From NCBI GenBank assembly GCA_945860085.1, contig CAMAPJ010000003.1:1-64000 (forward strand): DNA of 64,000 nt. The letters run 5' to 3'. A model generated the notes under the pieces. It made no database searches. It worked only from the letters and a program-made list of their open reading frames with translations, and was not told the DNA's origin. Both the position numbers and the translations under genes were made by a program. Below are positions 9,659 through 17,772 of this stretch, piece by piece (within the stretch, counting starts at the first letter, position 1; every line of letters starts with the position of its first letter). This stretch comes from Synechococcus sp. UW140 (GTDB lineage Bacteria; Cyanobacteriota; Cyanobacteriia; PCC-6307; Cyanobiaceae).

Positions 9659-11761
9659 TTAGCAGCCAGGCGCGACCCCCTGATTGAGGCGCCGGTAGCT
9701 CCAGAGGTTGCCGAGCACCTTCTTGGTGTAAAGCCGGGTTTCGGGGTATGGAATCGCCTCGATCCACAGCTCTGGATCGCGCTGGAAATCGATCAAGCGG
9801 CCCGTGCTGCCGGTGTCACGGCCCAGGCCGGCCTGGAGCCAGTGGCCAACGGCCCCGGCACCGGCGTTGTAGCTGGCCACCGCCAGCAGCGGATTGCCCT
9901 GCCATTGCTCCAGCAGCTGGCGCAAGTAGCGGGCGCCGAGGCGGGTATTGAGGGCCGGATCCCTGAGGCTGGCTCCCTCAAGCCGGCGGCCGGCCAGGTC
10001 GCTGGCGGTGGCTGGCATCAGCTGCATGAGGCCCACCGCCCCCACCGGCGACTCGACCCCGGCCGTGAACCGGGATTCCTGCCGGGCCACGGCCTGGAGC
10101 AGGGCCGGATCCACACCCGTATCCGCCGCCGCCTGGCTGAAAAGCTCGCCGTAGCGCTGCGGATGCAGCTGCAGCTCCAGCTCCGCTTGCTGCCGGCAGC
10201 TGCCCTTCGGCAAGCGCAGGCTGGCCTGCTCCAGTTGGCCCAGCCCGATCCAGTCGTCGCCCACGGCGCTGCGTAGCCGGCCCTCAAGCTGCAGGTCCCG
10301 GGCCGCTTGGGGCGACTGGCCGCCGCGCCGGAAGCGCCAGCTTTCCCAAGCCTCCAGCGGCTGGTTCAGACGCCAGAGCCGATCCAGCCCAGGATCGCCA
10401 CTAGCCAGGGGCTGCCAGGGGCTGCGGGGCAGGCCCTGCGGCGACTCTGCCGGGGCGTGCCGCAGCTCAGGCTCTGGCTCGCCCAGGTGCAGGCGCGCCC
10501 GCCAGTTGTAATAGCCGCCTGGCACCAGGGCCAGCACCTGGCGCCAGAGCTGCCCGGCCCTGGCGCCATCGCCTAGGCGCCAGTAGCAATAGCCCAGCCA
10601 GAAGAGCTGGCGGGCGGCCAGGGGCGCGGCCAACTGCTGAGCTGGCAGGGCCTGGAGGATCAGGGCGGCCCCAGCCCAACGCTGCTGCACCAGGGCCTGA
10701 CGGGCCAGCTGCCACTGCAGCTCCCAACTGGCGGGATCCCGGGGCCAGCGCTTGAGAACCCCCTGCCAGGGGCGCTGGCCATCGAGGGCCAGCCGGGCCT
10801 GCACCGAGGCGCTGTCTTGCAGGGAAGCGGGCAACTGGGTCAGCAAGGCCTCGGTATCGGTTCCCTCCCGCTGGCTGAGCAGGGCGCTGGCCTCCTGGGC
10901 CGCCGCACTGGCGGGCCAGCGCTGGGCCAGGGCCAGCAGCCGCCGATCGCCCAGCCCTTGCTGCCTGGCATCGCCCTTGTTCAGGGCCTGGCCCAGGGCC
11001 AGCTCCAACGCTTGATCTCCCCGGGCGCCCTGCAGGCAGCCCAGGGCGGTCTCGCCGCGGCCCAGCTGGGCCAGGCCCAGGGCCAGCTGGCGCCGTTGCT
11101 GGCTCTGCAAAGGTCCGTCCTGGCCGCGGCAGGCTGCCACCAGCAGGGCCTCGGCCCCGGGCCAGCGGGGCCCCCAGCGGGCCAGGTGCAGGCTGGCCGT
11201 CAGGCGGCTGGAGGGGGAGCGGCCCAGCTCCTGGGCGGCCGCCAGGGCAGCGGGATGGGCGGGGAAGCGCTGCAGCAGCAGCTGGCGCCAGCGGGGTTGC
11301 TGGCGCCCCAGGCTGTAAAGGGCATCGGCGCTGGCAGGGCTCTGGGGGAACCGCACCAGCAGGCTCTGCCAGAGGGAGCGGGCCTGGTCGGTGCGGCCCG
11401 TGGCCTCAGCCGCCTGGGCGGCCCGTTTCAGGGCCAGGGCGGCCAGGGGATCGCGGCCCCAGCCCTGGCCCAAGAGCAGCTGCCGTTGCCTGGCGCTGCC
11501 GACGGCTTCCCTACCGGCCAGCAGCAGGCTGGCCTCGCGGCGCAGGGCCGGATCAGGGCTAAGCAGCCGCCAGGCCCGCAGGCTGGCGAGCGGCGTGTCC
11601 GGCGTGAAGGTGGGAGCGACCTGCAGCAATAGGGCTCGGCCGGCCAGCAGGGCGAGGGCCGTGCCCAGGCAGGTACCGCCCAGCAGGCGCAGACCTTTGG
11701 CCGGGGGGGGCTGGGGCGACAGGAGCTGGGGCGTCAACGGCCGGGGTGTGGCTATTGCCAT
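9659..11761 (-). CDS. slt: Soluble lytic transglycosylase (Slt70-like)
   Basis: Cleaves the MurNAc-GlcNAc bond of peptidoglycan, leaving 1,6-anhydro-MurNAc. The 700-residue product has an N-terminal membrane or signal segment (about residues 22-50), a long Ala/Leu/Arg/Gln-rich alpha-helical superhelix of TPR-like units, and a C-terminal GH23 domain. The catalytic glutamate sits in ARQESRFTAG (about residue 570), followed by GLMQLMPATA and VASYNAGAGAV, which are typical transglycosylase motifs. Start ATG 11761. It is flanked by a convergent membrane-protein gene and a divergent small ORF. Confidence 0.92.
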   Translation of the reverse strand: MAIATPRPLTPQLLSPQPPPAKGLRLLGGTCLGTALALLAGRALLLQVAPTFTPDTPLASLRAWRLLSPDPALRREASLLLAGREAVGSARQRQLLLGQGWGRDPLAALALKRAAQAAEATGRTDQARSLWQSLLVRFPQSPASADALYSLGRQQPRWRQLLLQRFPAHPAALAAAQELGRSPSSRLTASLHLARWGPRWPGAEALLVAACRGQDGPLQSQQRRQLALGLAQLGRGETALGCLQGARGDQALELALGQALNKGDARQQGLGDRRLLALAQRWPASAAAQEASALLSQREGTDTEALLTQLPASLQDSASVQARLALDGQRPWQGVLKRWPRDPASWELQWQLARQALVQQRWAGAALILQALPAQQLAAPLAARQLFWLGYCYWRLGDGARAGQLWRQVLALVPGGYYNWRARLHLGEPEPELRHAPAESPQGLPRSPWQPLASGDPGLDRLWRLNQPLEAWESWRFRRGGQSPQAARDLQLEGRLRSAVGDDWIGLGQLEQASLRLPKGSCRQQAELELQLHPQRYGELFSQAAADTGVDPALLQAVARQESRFTAGVESPVGAVGLMQLMPATASDLAGRRLEGASLRDPALNTRLGARYLRQLLEQWQGNPLLAVASYNAGAGAVGHWLQAGLGRDTGSTGRLIDFQRDPELWIEAIPYPETRLYTKKVLGNLWSYRRLNQGVAPGC

Positions 11762-11800
11762 TGTGGGGAGGCTTCTCCCCCCATCCCTCTTTCCCTGCCC

Positions 11801-12031
11801 ATGGGTTTGCCCCAGCTGCGGCGCCCGAACCTGCCGCCCTCTCTCACCAGCCTGCCCGGCTGGCGCCAGCGCCGCCGGGCCCTCTCAGCCCTGGCTGCAG
11901 CCGGCCTGGTGATGCTGCTGCGCCCCTGGTGGCCGCTGGTGCTGCTCCCGGGCTGGCTGGTGGGCCTGGCGCTGCTCTGGGCGGTGGTGGAACTGGTGGG
12001 CTGGGCCTGGTGGCCGCGCCGCTGGCGCTGA
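11801..12031 (+). CDS. Small hydrophobic protein of unknown function
   Basis: A 76-residue ORF starting with ATG 39 bp from the divergent slt start. It has a basic N-terminus and two closely spaced hydrophobic stretches (about residues 28-45 and 48-68) rich in Trp and Leu, ending in Arg/Trp. No family recognised. An overlapping longer ORF in another frame runs through the downstream 15-nt repeats and looks like a shadow. Plausible but unproven. Confidence 0.4.
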   Translation: MGLPQLRRPNLPPSLTSLPGWRQRRRALSALAAAGLVMLLRPWWPLVLLPGWLVGLALLWAVVELVGWAWWPRRWR

Positions 12032-12075
12032 GGACACAGGAGCTCAGGTCAGCGGCTATTCAAGGCTTATCTATT

Positions 12076-12150
12076 AAGAATGGAGCCATTAAAGATGGAG
12101 CCGTTGAGGATGTAACTGCTGGGGATGTAACTGCTGAGGGCCCGGCTCTT
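12076..12150. repeat. Degenerate 15-nt tandem repeat, about five units
   Basis: Units of exactly 15 nt: 12076-12090, 12091-12105, 12106-12120, 12121-12135 and a weaker one at 12136-12150. The first pair shares GATGGAGCC-type cores and the second pair shares GGATGTAACTGCT. The tract is noncoding in my reading and lies between the small hydrophobic ORF and the dcd stop. Confidence 0.75.
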
Positions 12151-12188
12151 AGCGCAGCCCTTCGGCCAGAAGCGGCCCCTGCTGATCG

Positions 12189-12782
12189 TCAGACCCGGGC
12201 CAGGGTGACCCGTTCGGCCTGATCCTGATATTTGCCGTTGCGATCGCGGTAGGTGGTTTGGCAGGGATCACCCTCAAAGAAGAGCAGCTGACAGATACCT
12301 TCGTTGGCGTAAATGCGGCAATCGGCGCCGGAAGAATTGCTGAATTCGAGGGTCAGATGGCCCTCCCAACTGGCTTCGGCCGGCGTGGTGTTAACGATGA
12401 TGCCCAACCGGGCATAGGTGCTCTTGCCCAGGCAGATCACCGTGATGTTGGCCGGCACCCGCATCCGCTCCAGGGCCACACCCAGCCCGTAGGAATGGGC
12501 GGGCAGGATGAAATAGGCACCGTCGCCATCCTCATGCAGGGGCGCCGGCTCCAAGTTGGCCGGATTGAAGCGCTTCGGATTCATCACCGTGCCGGGCACG
12601 TGGCGGAAAATCAGAAACTCCTTGGCCGAGAGGCGCAGGTCGTAGCCGTAGGAACTGCAGCCAAAACTGAGCACCGGTGAGGTGCCCTGGTCAGGATCGA
12701 GATGGCGCACCAGCTGGGCCTGGAAGGGTTCGAGCATCCCCTCGGCAGCCCGGGCATTGATCCAGCGGTCGTTCTTGAGCAT
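12189..12782 (-). CDS. dcd: dCTP deaminase
   Basis: Deaminates dCTP to dUTP, feeding dUMP to thymidylate synthesis by ThyX. The 197 residues match the family in length and motifs: GCSSYGYDLR near residue 45, ALERMRVPANI and GKSTYARLG around residues 105-125, then TPAEASWEGHLTLEFSN with the catalytic Glu, and the C-terminal TYRDRNGKYQDQ. Start ATG 12782. It reads in the same direction as the cobO-like gene 29 bp upstream, so the two may form an operon. Confidence 0.95.
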   Translation of the reverse strand: MLKNDRWINARAAEGMLEPFQAQLVRHLDPDQGTSPVLSFGCSSYGYDLRLSAKEFLIFRHVPGTVMNPKRFNPANLEPAPLHEDGDGAYFILPAHSYGLGVALERMRVPANITVICLGKSTYARLGIIVNTTPAEASWEGHLTLEFSNSSGADCRIYANEGICQLLFFEGDPCQTTYRDRNGKYQDQAERVTLARV

Positions 12783-12811
12783 GGGATGCCGCAGGGGCCG
12801 GTGGGAGCAGG

Positions 12812-13483
12812 CTAGAAGCCGCGGCGCAATTGGGTCACCTGATCGGCCATGGCCATTAGGGCCGCCGGCATCGCCGGGCCAGTGAGGATCACATCCACAT
12901 GGCTGGGGCGGCGCTCCAGGGTGGAGCTCACCTCGGCCGCACAGAGGTAGCCCAGGTCAATGGCCAGGCCCAGTTCATCGAGCACCAGCTGGTCGAGCTG
13001 GCCGCCCAGTAACTGCTCCCGGCTGTAGGCCCAGACCGCTTCGACCGCCTCGCGATCCGGATCACAGCCAGGAGGGGCCTGGGGGTCACCGGCGAGGGCG
13101 GGATGGCCAGCCCCTAGGAGCGAATTGGTCGCAGGGGCAGTGGCACAGGGCTCAGACAGGCAGCCAGCCACGGCGGGACGTAGCCACTGCAGACGGCCGC
13201 AGAGCCAGAGGCTGGAATCGAGTCCCTGGTCGACGCCGCCCTTGAGGAACTGGGTGATCAACACGCGGCTGCCCAGACCGGCACTGCGCAGGGCCTGGCT
13301 GAACACGCCACTGAAGCTGCCCCGGAAGGGGGCCGTATGGATCTGGATCAGGCCTTCCTGCTGGGCCACCAGGCGCAAGCTGCGGTTGGTGGCGGGCCGC
13401 GTCGGCACCTGGGACCGGCCGGCCGTTCCGACGGAGCGACCGGGCTCCCGCCGCGGTTGGTGCTGGATCAGGCTCGCTGTCAT
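12812..13483 (-). CDS. cobO: CobO/BtuR-like corrinoid adenosyltransferase with degenerate P-loop
   Basis: Homologous to ATP:cob(I)alamin adenosyltransferases that attach the 5'-deoxyadenosyl group to corrinoids. The fold is recognised from the strands LIQIHTAPFRG, SRVLITQFLKGG, the conserved DQLVLDELGLAIDLGYL, and the C-terminal VILTGPAMPAALMAMAD. The nucleotide loop, normally GxGKGKT, reads APFRGSFSG here, so the canonical Lys and Thr are missing. An insert of about 45 residues follows the second strand. I chose ATG 13483 (223 residues). The longer frame to 13642 adds a low-complexity N-terminus spanning a 15-nt repeat and looks noncoding. A cobS gene lies at 46-47 kb, consistent with cobalamin (pseudocobalamin) synthesis. 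Confidence 0.75.
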   Translation of the reverse strand: MTASLIQHQPRREPGRSVGTAGRSQVPTRPATNRSLRLVAQQEGLIQIHTAPFRGSFSGVFSQALRSAGLGSRVLITQFLKGGVDQGLDSSLWLCGRLQWLRPAVAGCLSEPCATAPATNSLLGAGHPALAGDPQAPPGCDPDREAVEAVWAYSREQLLGGQLDQLVLDELGLAIDLGYLCAAEVSSTLERRPSHVDVILTGPAMPAALMAMADQVTQLRRGF

Positions 13484-13535
13484 CGCTGCTGTCCCAGTCC
13501 CAGGACATGGGCGGCCCCAGAGGGCCCTGTCAGCA

Positions 13536-13580
13536 GGACTGCTGGTCCCAGGACGACTGGTCCCAGGACTGCTGATAGCC
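13536..13580. repeat. 15-nt tandem repeat, three units
   Basis: Units 13536-13550, 13551-13565 and 13566-13580 share GGACxxCTGGTCCCA; the palindromic core TGGTCCCAGGAC recurs. It lies just upstream of the chosen cobO start. Confidence 0.65.
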
Positions 13581-13986
13581 AGCCCCTCGCCCACAACCAG
13601 TTCGCCACCAACTGGCCTGCCGGCCTCCCACTTGCCAGCCACTTGGGCGGCAAGGACCCGCCTGTTGGTGCAATGCCCTGCATGCCTGGCCCCTAGTCAA
13701 TCCCTGTGCCCGGCGCGCCGGGGGTGAAAACCGAATGTAGCGGTGCGGGGCCGCGAAACAAGCCACAAGCGCTACAGGTAGTGCGAACATTTGCACCACC
13801 GCTGCCTCAGCTCTAAGGCGGATCCCAGCTGGAGTCGGTCGCCAAGCAGGTTCCAGAGCCGGAGAAGGAGCGCTCTTCGCCAACAGCAGGGGGAAACGAA
13901 CACAGAGAGAGTCCGGATCGGCCAGGCCCCTCGCCCCTCGGACGCCAGAACTGCCGCAGCGCACGGGCAGCACCGGGGCCGGATTG
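13581..13986. other. Intergenic region upstream of ntcA
   Basis: About 400 bases without a convincing gene. Short ORFs on both strands have no family resemblance. The right end leads into the predicted ntcA promoter. Confidence 0.6.
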
Positions 13987-14028
13987 GTGTCAATCGCTAC
14001 AAGGCGGGCCAAGGGCGATCCTTAGGGT
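13987..14028 (+). promoter_or_regulatory. Predicted NtcA-type promoter of ntcA
   Basis: GTG-N8-TAC at 13987-14000 differs at one base from the NtcA consensus GTA-N8-TAC. It is followed after exactly 22 nt by TAGGGT (14023-14028), which fits the TAN3T -10 box. This is the geometry of class II NtcA-activated promoters, and ntcA autoregulation is established in other cyanobacteria. The start codon is at 14051, so the leader would be short. Confidence 0.6.
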
Positions 14029-14050
14029 CGCCCTAACTTGAACCGCAGGA

Positions 14051-14788
14051 ATGGTTGGCGCCAACGCCGGCTTCAGCCGCTATTCCGGCCCGGCGTCCGG
14101 AGCTCCGGCTCTCTCGCCCCCGCCCCTGGCCACGCCCCCGAGCAGCACCACCCTGCTGGAGGTGATGCGCGGGCTGGGCGGTAGCACCACTGAAACGGTG
14201 GAACGGGGCAAAACCATCTTCTTTCCCGGCGATCCGGCCGAGAAGGTCTATCTGTTGCGCCGCGGCGCCGTGCGCCTATCGCGGGTGTACGAATCCGGTG
14301 AAGAAATTACCGTTGCGCTGTTGCGCGAAAACAGCTTGTTTGGAGTGCTGTCCCTGCTCACGGGCCAGCGTTCCGACCGTTTTTATCACGCTGTCGCCTT
14401 CACCCGGGTGGAGATGGTGACGGCCCCGGCAACCTCGGTGAAACGGGCGATTGAACAGGACGCCGCCGTGGGACTGCTGATGCTGCAGGGCCTGTCCTCC
14501 CGCATCCTCCAAACCGAAACGATGATCGAAACCCTCACCCACCGGGACATGTCCTCCCGGCTGGTGAGCTTCCTTTTGGTGCTCTGCCGCGATTTCGGCG
14601 TGCCGGGGGGGGAAGGCATCACCATCGACCTGCGCCTCTCCCATCAGGCGATCGCCGAGGCGATCGGCTCGACCAGGGTCACGATCACCCGCCTGCTCGG
14701 CGACCTGCGCAACGCCGGCCTGGTCCAGATCGACCGCAAGAAGATCACCGTGTTCGATCCGCTGGCCCTGGCCAAACAGTTCAGCTGA
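14051..14788 (+). CDS. ntcA: Global nitrogen regulator NtcA
   Basis: CRP/FNR-family transcription factor that activates nitrogen-assimilation genes when 2-oxoglutarate signals nitrogen shortage. The 245-residue product has a poorly conserved, Pro/Ser-rich N-terminus (residues 1-35). The effector-binding cyclic-nucleotide-like domain follows ([21 protein letters not shown], then [20 protein letters not shown]), then the long dimerisation helix ([20 protein letters not shown]) and a C-terminal winged helix with recognition helix [19 protein letters not shown]. Start ATG 14051, preceded by GCAGGA. The N-terminus is somewhat longer than the about 222-225 residues usual for NtcA. Confidence 0.96.
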   Translation: MVGANAGFSRYSGPASGAPALSPPPLATPPSSTTLLEVMRGLGGSTTETVERGKTIFFPGDPAEKVYLLRRGAVRLSRVYESGEEITVALLRENSLFGVLSLLTGQRSDRFYHAVAFTRVEMVTAPATSVKRAIEQDAAVGLLMLQGLSSRILQTETMIETLTHRDMSSRLVSFLLVLCRDFGVPGGEGITIDLRLSHQAIAEAIGSTRVTITRLLGDLRNAGLVQIDRKKITVFDPLALAKQFS

Positions 14789-14858
14789 CCTGACTCTTGA
14801 GCTGACTCTTGTAGCTGTCTGACTGTTCACCGCTAAGGAGAACGCAGTCTCGACCGCT

Positions 14859-15020
14859 ATGCACTTCGCCCTCTACATCGCTTGTTTGACCGGTGCGTTG
14901 AACGGTCTGTTGGCCGGTGCTTTGACCGATCTGTTGACCGATCTGTTGACCGGTGGGGTCATTGCTCTGTTCAGCCCGGTGACGAGCCCTGCACAGAGCC
15001 TCCCTGCGCGCGGCGGTTGA
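14859..15020 (+). CDS. Possible 53-residue peptide spanning 12-nt repeats
   Basis: ATG at 14859 opens a short frame ending at TGA 15018-15020, with AAGGAG 22 nt upstream, which is rather far for a ribosome site. The predicted peptide is hydrophobic with a TDLLTDLLTGG-type periodic core made by 12-nt DNA repeats. It could be a repeat-expanded small membrane peptide or simply noncoding repeat DNA that happens to stay open, since a 12-nt unit is a multiple of three. Confidence 0.25.
   Translation: MHFALYIACLTGALNGLLAGALTDLLTDLLTGGVIALFSPVTSPAQSLPARGG
14885..14956. repeat. Degenerate 12-nt tandem repeat, six units
   Basis: Six contiguous 12-mers (14885, 14897, 14909, 14921, 14933 and 14945 onward) with consensus G/TTTGACCGGTCT. 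Units 4 and 5 differ at one position. The tract lies between ntcA and the DUF3084 gene. Confidence 0.85.
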
Positions 15021-15044
15021 TACTGGCTGTCCCCGCCTCCTTGC

Positions 15045-16268
15045 GTGTCCGGCTGGCTCCTGATCTTGGCGTTGCTGGTCCTCGGTGGCGTGCTCTCCAC
15101 CCTGGGCGACCGGCTCGGCAGCCTGATCGGTAAGTCCCGACTCAGCCTGTTCAACCTGCGCCCCCGCAAAACAGCCGTGTTGATCACGGTGCTGACGGGC
15201 AGCTTGATCAGTGCCCTCTCCCTAGGACTGATGCTGCTGGTGAGCCAGCAGTTGCGGGTCGGCCTATTTGAGCTCGATCGCATCCAGCATCGACTGCGGG
15301 ACAGTCGCACCGCCCTGCGCCGTAGCCAGCTCGACCTACAACGCAGCCATAGCGACCTGCTTTACGCCGAAAAAGGCCGCAAGCAGGCCCGCAAGCAACT
15401 GGCCCAGGCCGAACGGCAGGCCAGGCAGCTGCGCGCCGCCCTCGGACCGCTGATGCAGCAGCGCCAGGCCCTGGAAACCCAGCGGGACCAACTCAGCCGC
15501 GACATCCGGGCCAAAGACGCCGACATCCTGCGCAACCAGCACGACCTGGCCCAGGTCCGGGCCCGGATCGCCGCGGCGGGCAAGGAACTGAAGGAACTGG
15601 AAGCCAATCTGCTCGCCCTGCGCCGCGGTGATGTGGTGATCAGCAGTGGCCAGTCCCTGGTGATTGCCAAGGTGAAATTGCAGAAGTCTTCCCAGAGCAA
15701 GGAGGTGATCGAAGCCCTGTTGCAACAGGCCAATAAGTTCGCCTTCCAGCGGGTGCTGCCCGGCCAGACCCCCGAACGCCAGGTCCTGCTGGTGCCCCGC
15801 GGCGACATCACCAAACTGGAAGAGGTGATCACCAAGCCGGGCACCTGGGTGGTGAGCATCGTCTCGGCCGGCAACGTGCTGCGGGGCGAACGGCGCGTGG
15901 TGGCCTTCCCCGACGTCCGACCGAACCGCCAGGTAGTGCGCCAAGGCGAACAGATGGCCACCACCGTGCTCGAAGCCGAGGAACGCAGCCCCCAGGAGGT
16001 GCAGAGCCGGCTCAACCTGCTGCTGGCGGCCACCTTCACCCGGGCCCAGCGCCAGGGTGCCCTAGCCGATGGCCTGCAATTCGACATCAGTACCTTCAAC
16101 CGCCTCGGCAAGCAGCTCAGTGAGCGGCCCGCCGGTCAGACAGTGCGCCTGGAGTCCGTGTCCCAGCGGGACAGTGACATCGCCGATCCGCTGGTGGTCG
16201 AATTGCGCTGGCTGCAAGCCCCAGGCAGTGCCCAAGCCGGGGCCCCGGGCAGCCGCAGCCAGCCTTGA
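15045..16268 (+). CDS. DUF3084 coiled-coil membrane protein
   Basis: Cyanobacterial family of unknown role. The 407 residues have two N-terminal membrane segments (residues 4-20 and 45-68), a long Gln/Arg/Leu-rich coiled coil (about residues 75-195) and a globular C-terminal part beginning near GDVVISSGQSLVIAKV. The architecture suggests an envelope-associated scaffold, but no activity is known to me. The start is GTG at 15045; the GTG follows the ntcA downstream repeats. The stop (16266-16268) overlaps the TTG start of the next gene, indicating an operon. Confidence 0.85.
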   Translation: MSGWLLILALLVLGGVLSTLGDRLGSLIGKSRLSLFNLRPRKTAVLITVLTGSLISALSLGLMLLVSQQLRVGLFELDRIQHRLRDSRTALRRSQLDLQRSHSDLLYAEKGRKQARKQLAQAERQARQLRAALGPLMQQRQALETQRDQLSRDIRAKDADILRNQHDLAQVRARIAAAGKELKELEANLLALRRGDVVISSGQSLVIAKVKLQKSSQSKEVIEALLQQANKFAFQRVLPGQTPERQVLLVPRGDITKLEEVITKPGTWVVSIVSAGNVLRGERRVVAFPDVRPNRQVVRQGEQMATTVLEAEERSPQEVQSRLNLLLAATFTRAQRQGALADGLQFDISTFNRLGKQLSERPAGQTVRLESVSQRDSDIADPLVVELRWLQAPGSAQAGAPGSRSQP

Positions 16269-16741
16269 GCGGCCTCGCTGGCGACGCCCCAAAGGCCAAG
16301 ACCAGCGCCGGCCCCCTGGCGGCGATCGATCCGGGACGCAGCAAATGTGGCCTGGTGATCAGCGACAACCAGGCCCGCTGGATCGTCTTTGCGGCCGTGC
16401 TGGCGCCGCAGCAGGCCCTGGCCCAGTTGCGTCAATGGCAGGCCGAACGCTCTCCCCTTGGGGCCGTAGTGCTGGGCAATGGCACAGGCAGTGGCCCCTG
16501 GCGCCAGTGGCTGGCCCCGATCGCGCCGTTGATTGTGGTGCCGGAAGCGGGCACCACCCTGGCGGCACGGCAGCGCTACTGGCAGCTGGAACCGGCCCAG
16601 GGCTGGCGGCGCCTGCTGCCCCGGGGCCTGCGCCAGCCGCCCCGGGACTGGGACGACGTGGTCGCCCAACTGCTGCTGGAACGGCACCTGGGTCGCAGCC
16701 TGCCGCGTCAACTCGACGGGGAGCCGAGCGGCGGTCCCTGA
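16265..16741 (+). CDS. YqgF/RNase H-fold (Holliday-junction resolvase-like) protein
   Basis: The 158-residue protein begins its conserved part with LAAIDPGRSKCGLVISD, the first strand and acidic residue of the YqgF/RuvX RNase H-like fold. GAVVLGNGTGSGPWRQWL (second strand and nucleotide loop) and a C-terminal Asp-bearing helix (PPRDWDDVVAQLLLERHLG) follow. It is a cyanobacterial branch distinct from the pre-16S processing RuvX, so the substrate is uncertain. TTG start overlapping the preceding stop. Confidence 0.7.
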   Translation: MSGLAGDAPKAKTSAGPLAAIDPGRSKCGLVISDNQARWIVFAAVLAPQQALAQLRQWQAERSPLGAVVLGNGTGSGPWRQWLAPIAPLIVVPEAGTTLAARQRYWQLEPAQGWRRLLPRGLRQPPRDWDDVVAQLLLERHLGRSLPRQLDGEPSGGP

Positions 16742-16789
16742 GGCCCTCCGGCCCGTACCAAGCCGCCAGGCTGGCCCCGAGCCTGGCGG

Positions 16790-17047
16790 CTAAAACTTGG
16801 CGCGCACGGTAAAAACGTAGTCGCCACCAGGCTCCAGCTGGTAATCCGCCTTGAGCAGGAAGCGCAGCAGGGCGTCCTGGATCAGGGCGCGGCCGAGGGA
16901 GGGCTCCACGGTCAACTCGCCGCGATCGAAGGCCCAACGGAAGGTCCAGCGGAAACCGCCGGCCGCCACTTCGCCTTCCAGGAGCTTGCTGCTGAAGCTC
17001 TGGTGCAAGACCCGCAGCTGGGCGGTGGTGGTGGGTAAGCGACTCAA
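16790..17047 (-). CDS. DUF3146 family protein
   Basis: Small cyanobacterial protein of unknown function, 85 residues. The conserved core runs from LPTTTAQLRVLHQSF through GEVAAGGFRWTFRWAFDRGEL to the C-terminal GGDYVFTVRAKF. I place the start at TTG 17047, whose bases overlap the TGA stop of pth (17044-17046). The longer frame to 17236 would read through pth in another frame and is low-complexity. Confidence 0.75.
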   Translation of the reverse strand: MSRLPTTTAQLRVLHQSFSSKLLEGEVAAGGFRWTFRWAFDRGELTVEPSLGRALIQDALLRFLLKADYQLEPGGDYVFTVRAKF

Positions 17048-17772
17048 GGGGAAGGGCGGGTAGACGCTGGCGCGCTGGCTGGCGGATCGGGGGCTGGCTG
17101 GCTGGCTAGCTGGGCCAGCGGCTGGGAGCGAGCAGCGGCCTCGACCAGCTTGGCGGCAGAAGGGGCCACAAAACTGTTCAGCCGATTGGCGGCCCGCTCC
17201 AGGCCCAGGCGCTGAATCAGGTCGATCCCCGCACACACCTCCGCCAGCACCTCACCCAGGATCGGCTGCTCCGAGGTCTGAAAGCGGCCAAGCACATGGG
17301 AGATGGTGCGCTGTTTGCGCTCCACCGGATTGGCGGACGGGGCGCCGATGCCGATGCGCAGCCGGGCGAAGTCCTGGCCGCCCAGGTGGGCGATGGTGCT
17401 GCGTAGGCCGTTATGGCCGCCGGCACCACCGGAGGCCCGCAGCCGCAGCCGGCCGAGGGGCAGGTCCATGTCATCGACCAGCAGCAGCAGCTGGCCGGGT
17501 TCTAGGCCATACCAGTCGAGGGCGGCCCGGATCGAGCGGCCGCTGTCGTTCATGAAGGTTTGGGGCATCAGCAGCCTCAGCCGGGTAGGACCTTGCCCGA
17601 CCTCACAGAAGAGACCATGCAGCTTGGCCTGGGTTTTGAACGCGACCCCGCTGGCCGCCGCCAGGCGCTCCAGGGCCATGAAACCGACGTTATGGCGGGT
17701 GCCGGCGTACTTCTCACCGGGGTTGCCCAGGCCAACCAGCAACTGCAGGGACCCGGTGGGCGAGGCGGTCAT
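17044..17772 (-). CDS. pth: Peptidyl-tRNA hydrolase
   Basis: Releases tRNA from prematurely dropped peptidyl-tRNA. The family signature is present: LVGLGNPGEKYAGTRHNVGF with the catalytic His and Asn, PQTFMNDSG, the catalytic Asp in LLLVDDMDLPLG, and GGHNGLRSTIAHLG. I use ATG 17772 (242 residues) rather than the upstream 17796. The last 45 residues are an Ala/Pro/Ser-rich tail beyond the normal domain of about 195 residues. Coupled to the DUF3146 gene by overlapping stop and start. Confidence 0.95.
   Translation of the reverse strand: MTASPTGSLQLLVGLGNPGEKYAGTRHNVGFMALERLAAASGVAFKTQAKLHGLFCEVGQGPTRLRLLMPQTFMNDSGRSIRAALDWYGLEPGQLLLLVDDMDLPLGRLRLRASGGAGGHNGLRSTIAHLGGQDFARLRIGIGAPSANPVERKQRTISHVLGRFQTSEQPILGEVLAEVCAGIDLIQRLGLERAANRLNSFVAPSAAKLVEAAARSQPLAQLASQPAPDPPASAPASTRPSP

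Noticed and set aside
10817-11632. 271-codon plus-strand ORF opposite slt
   Set aside because: Composition is almost only Gln, Ala, Gly and Leu, mirroring the helical slt repeats; no recognisable domain.
13484-13642. Extended N-terminus for the cobO-like gene
   Set aside because: The extra residues are low-complexity and partly encoded by a 15-nt repeat; ATG 13483 precedes the conserved part.
14873-15310. Minus-strand 145-codon ORF with VNRSVNRSV repeats
   Set aside because: It is the antisense reading of the 12-nt repeats and runs into the DUF3084 gene.
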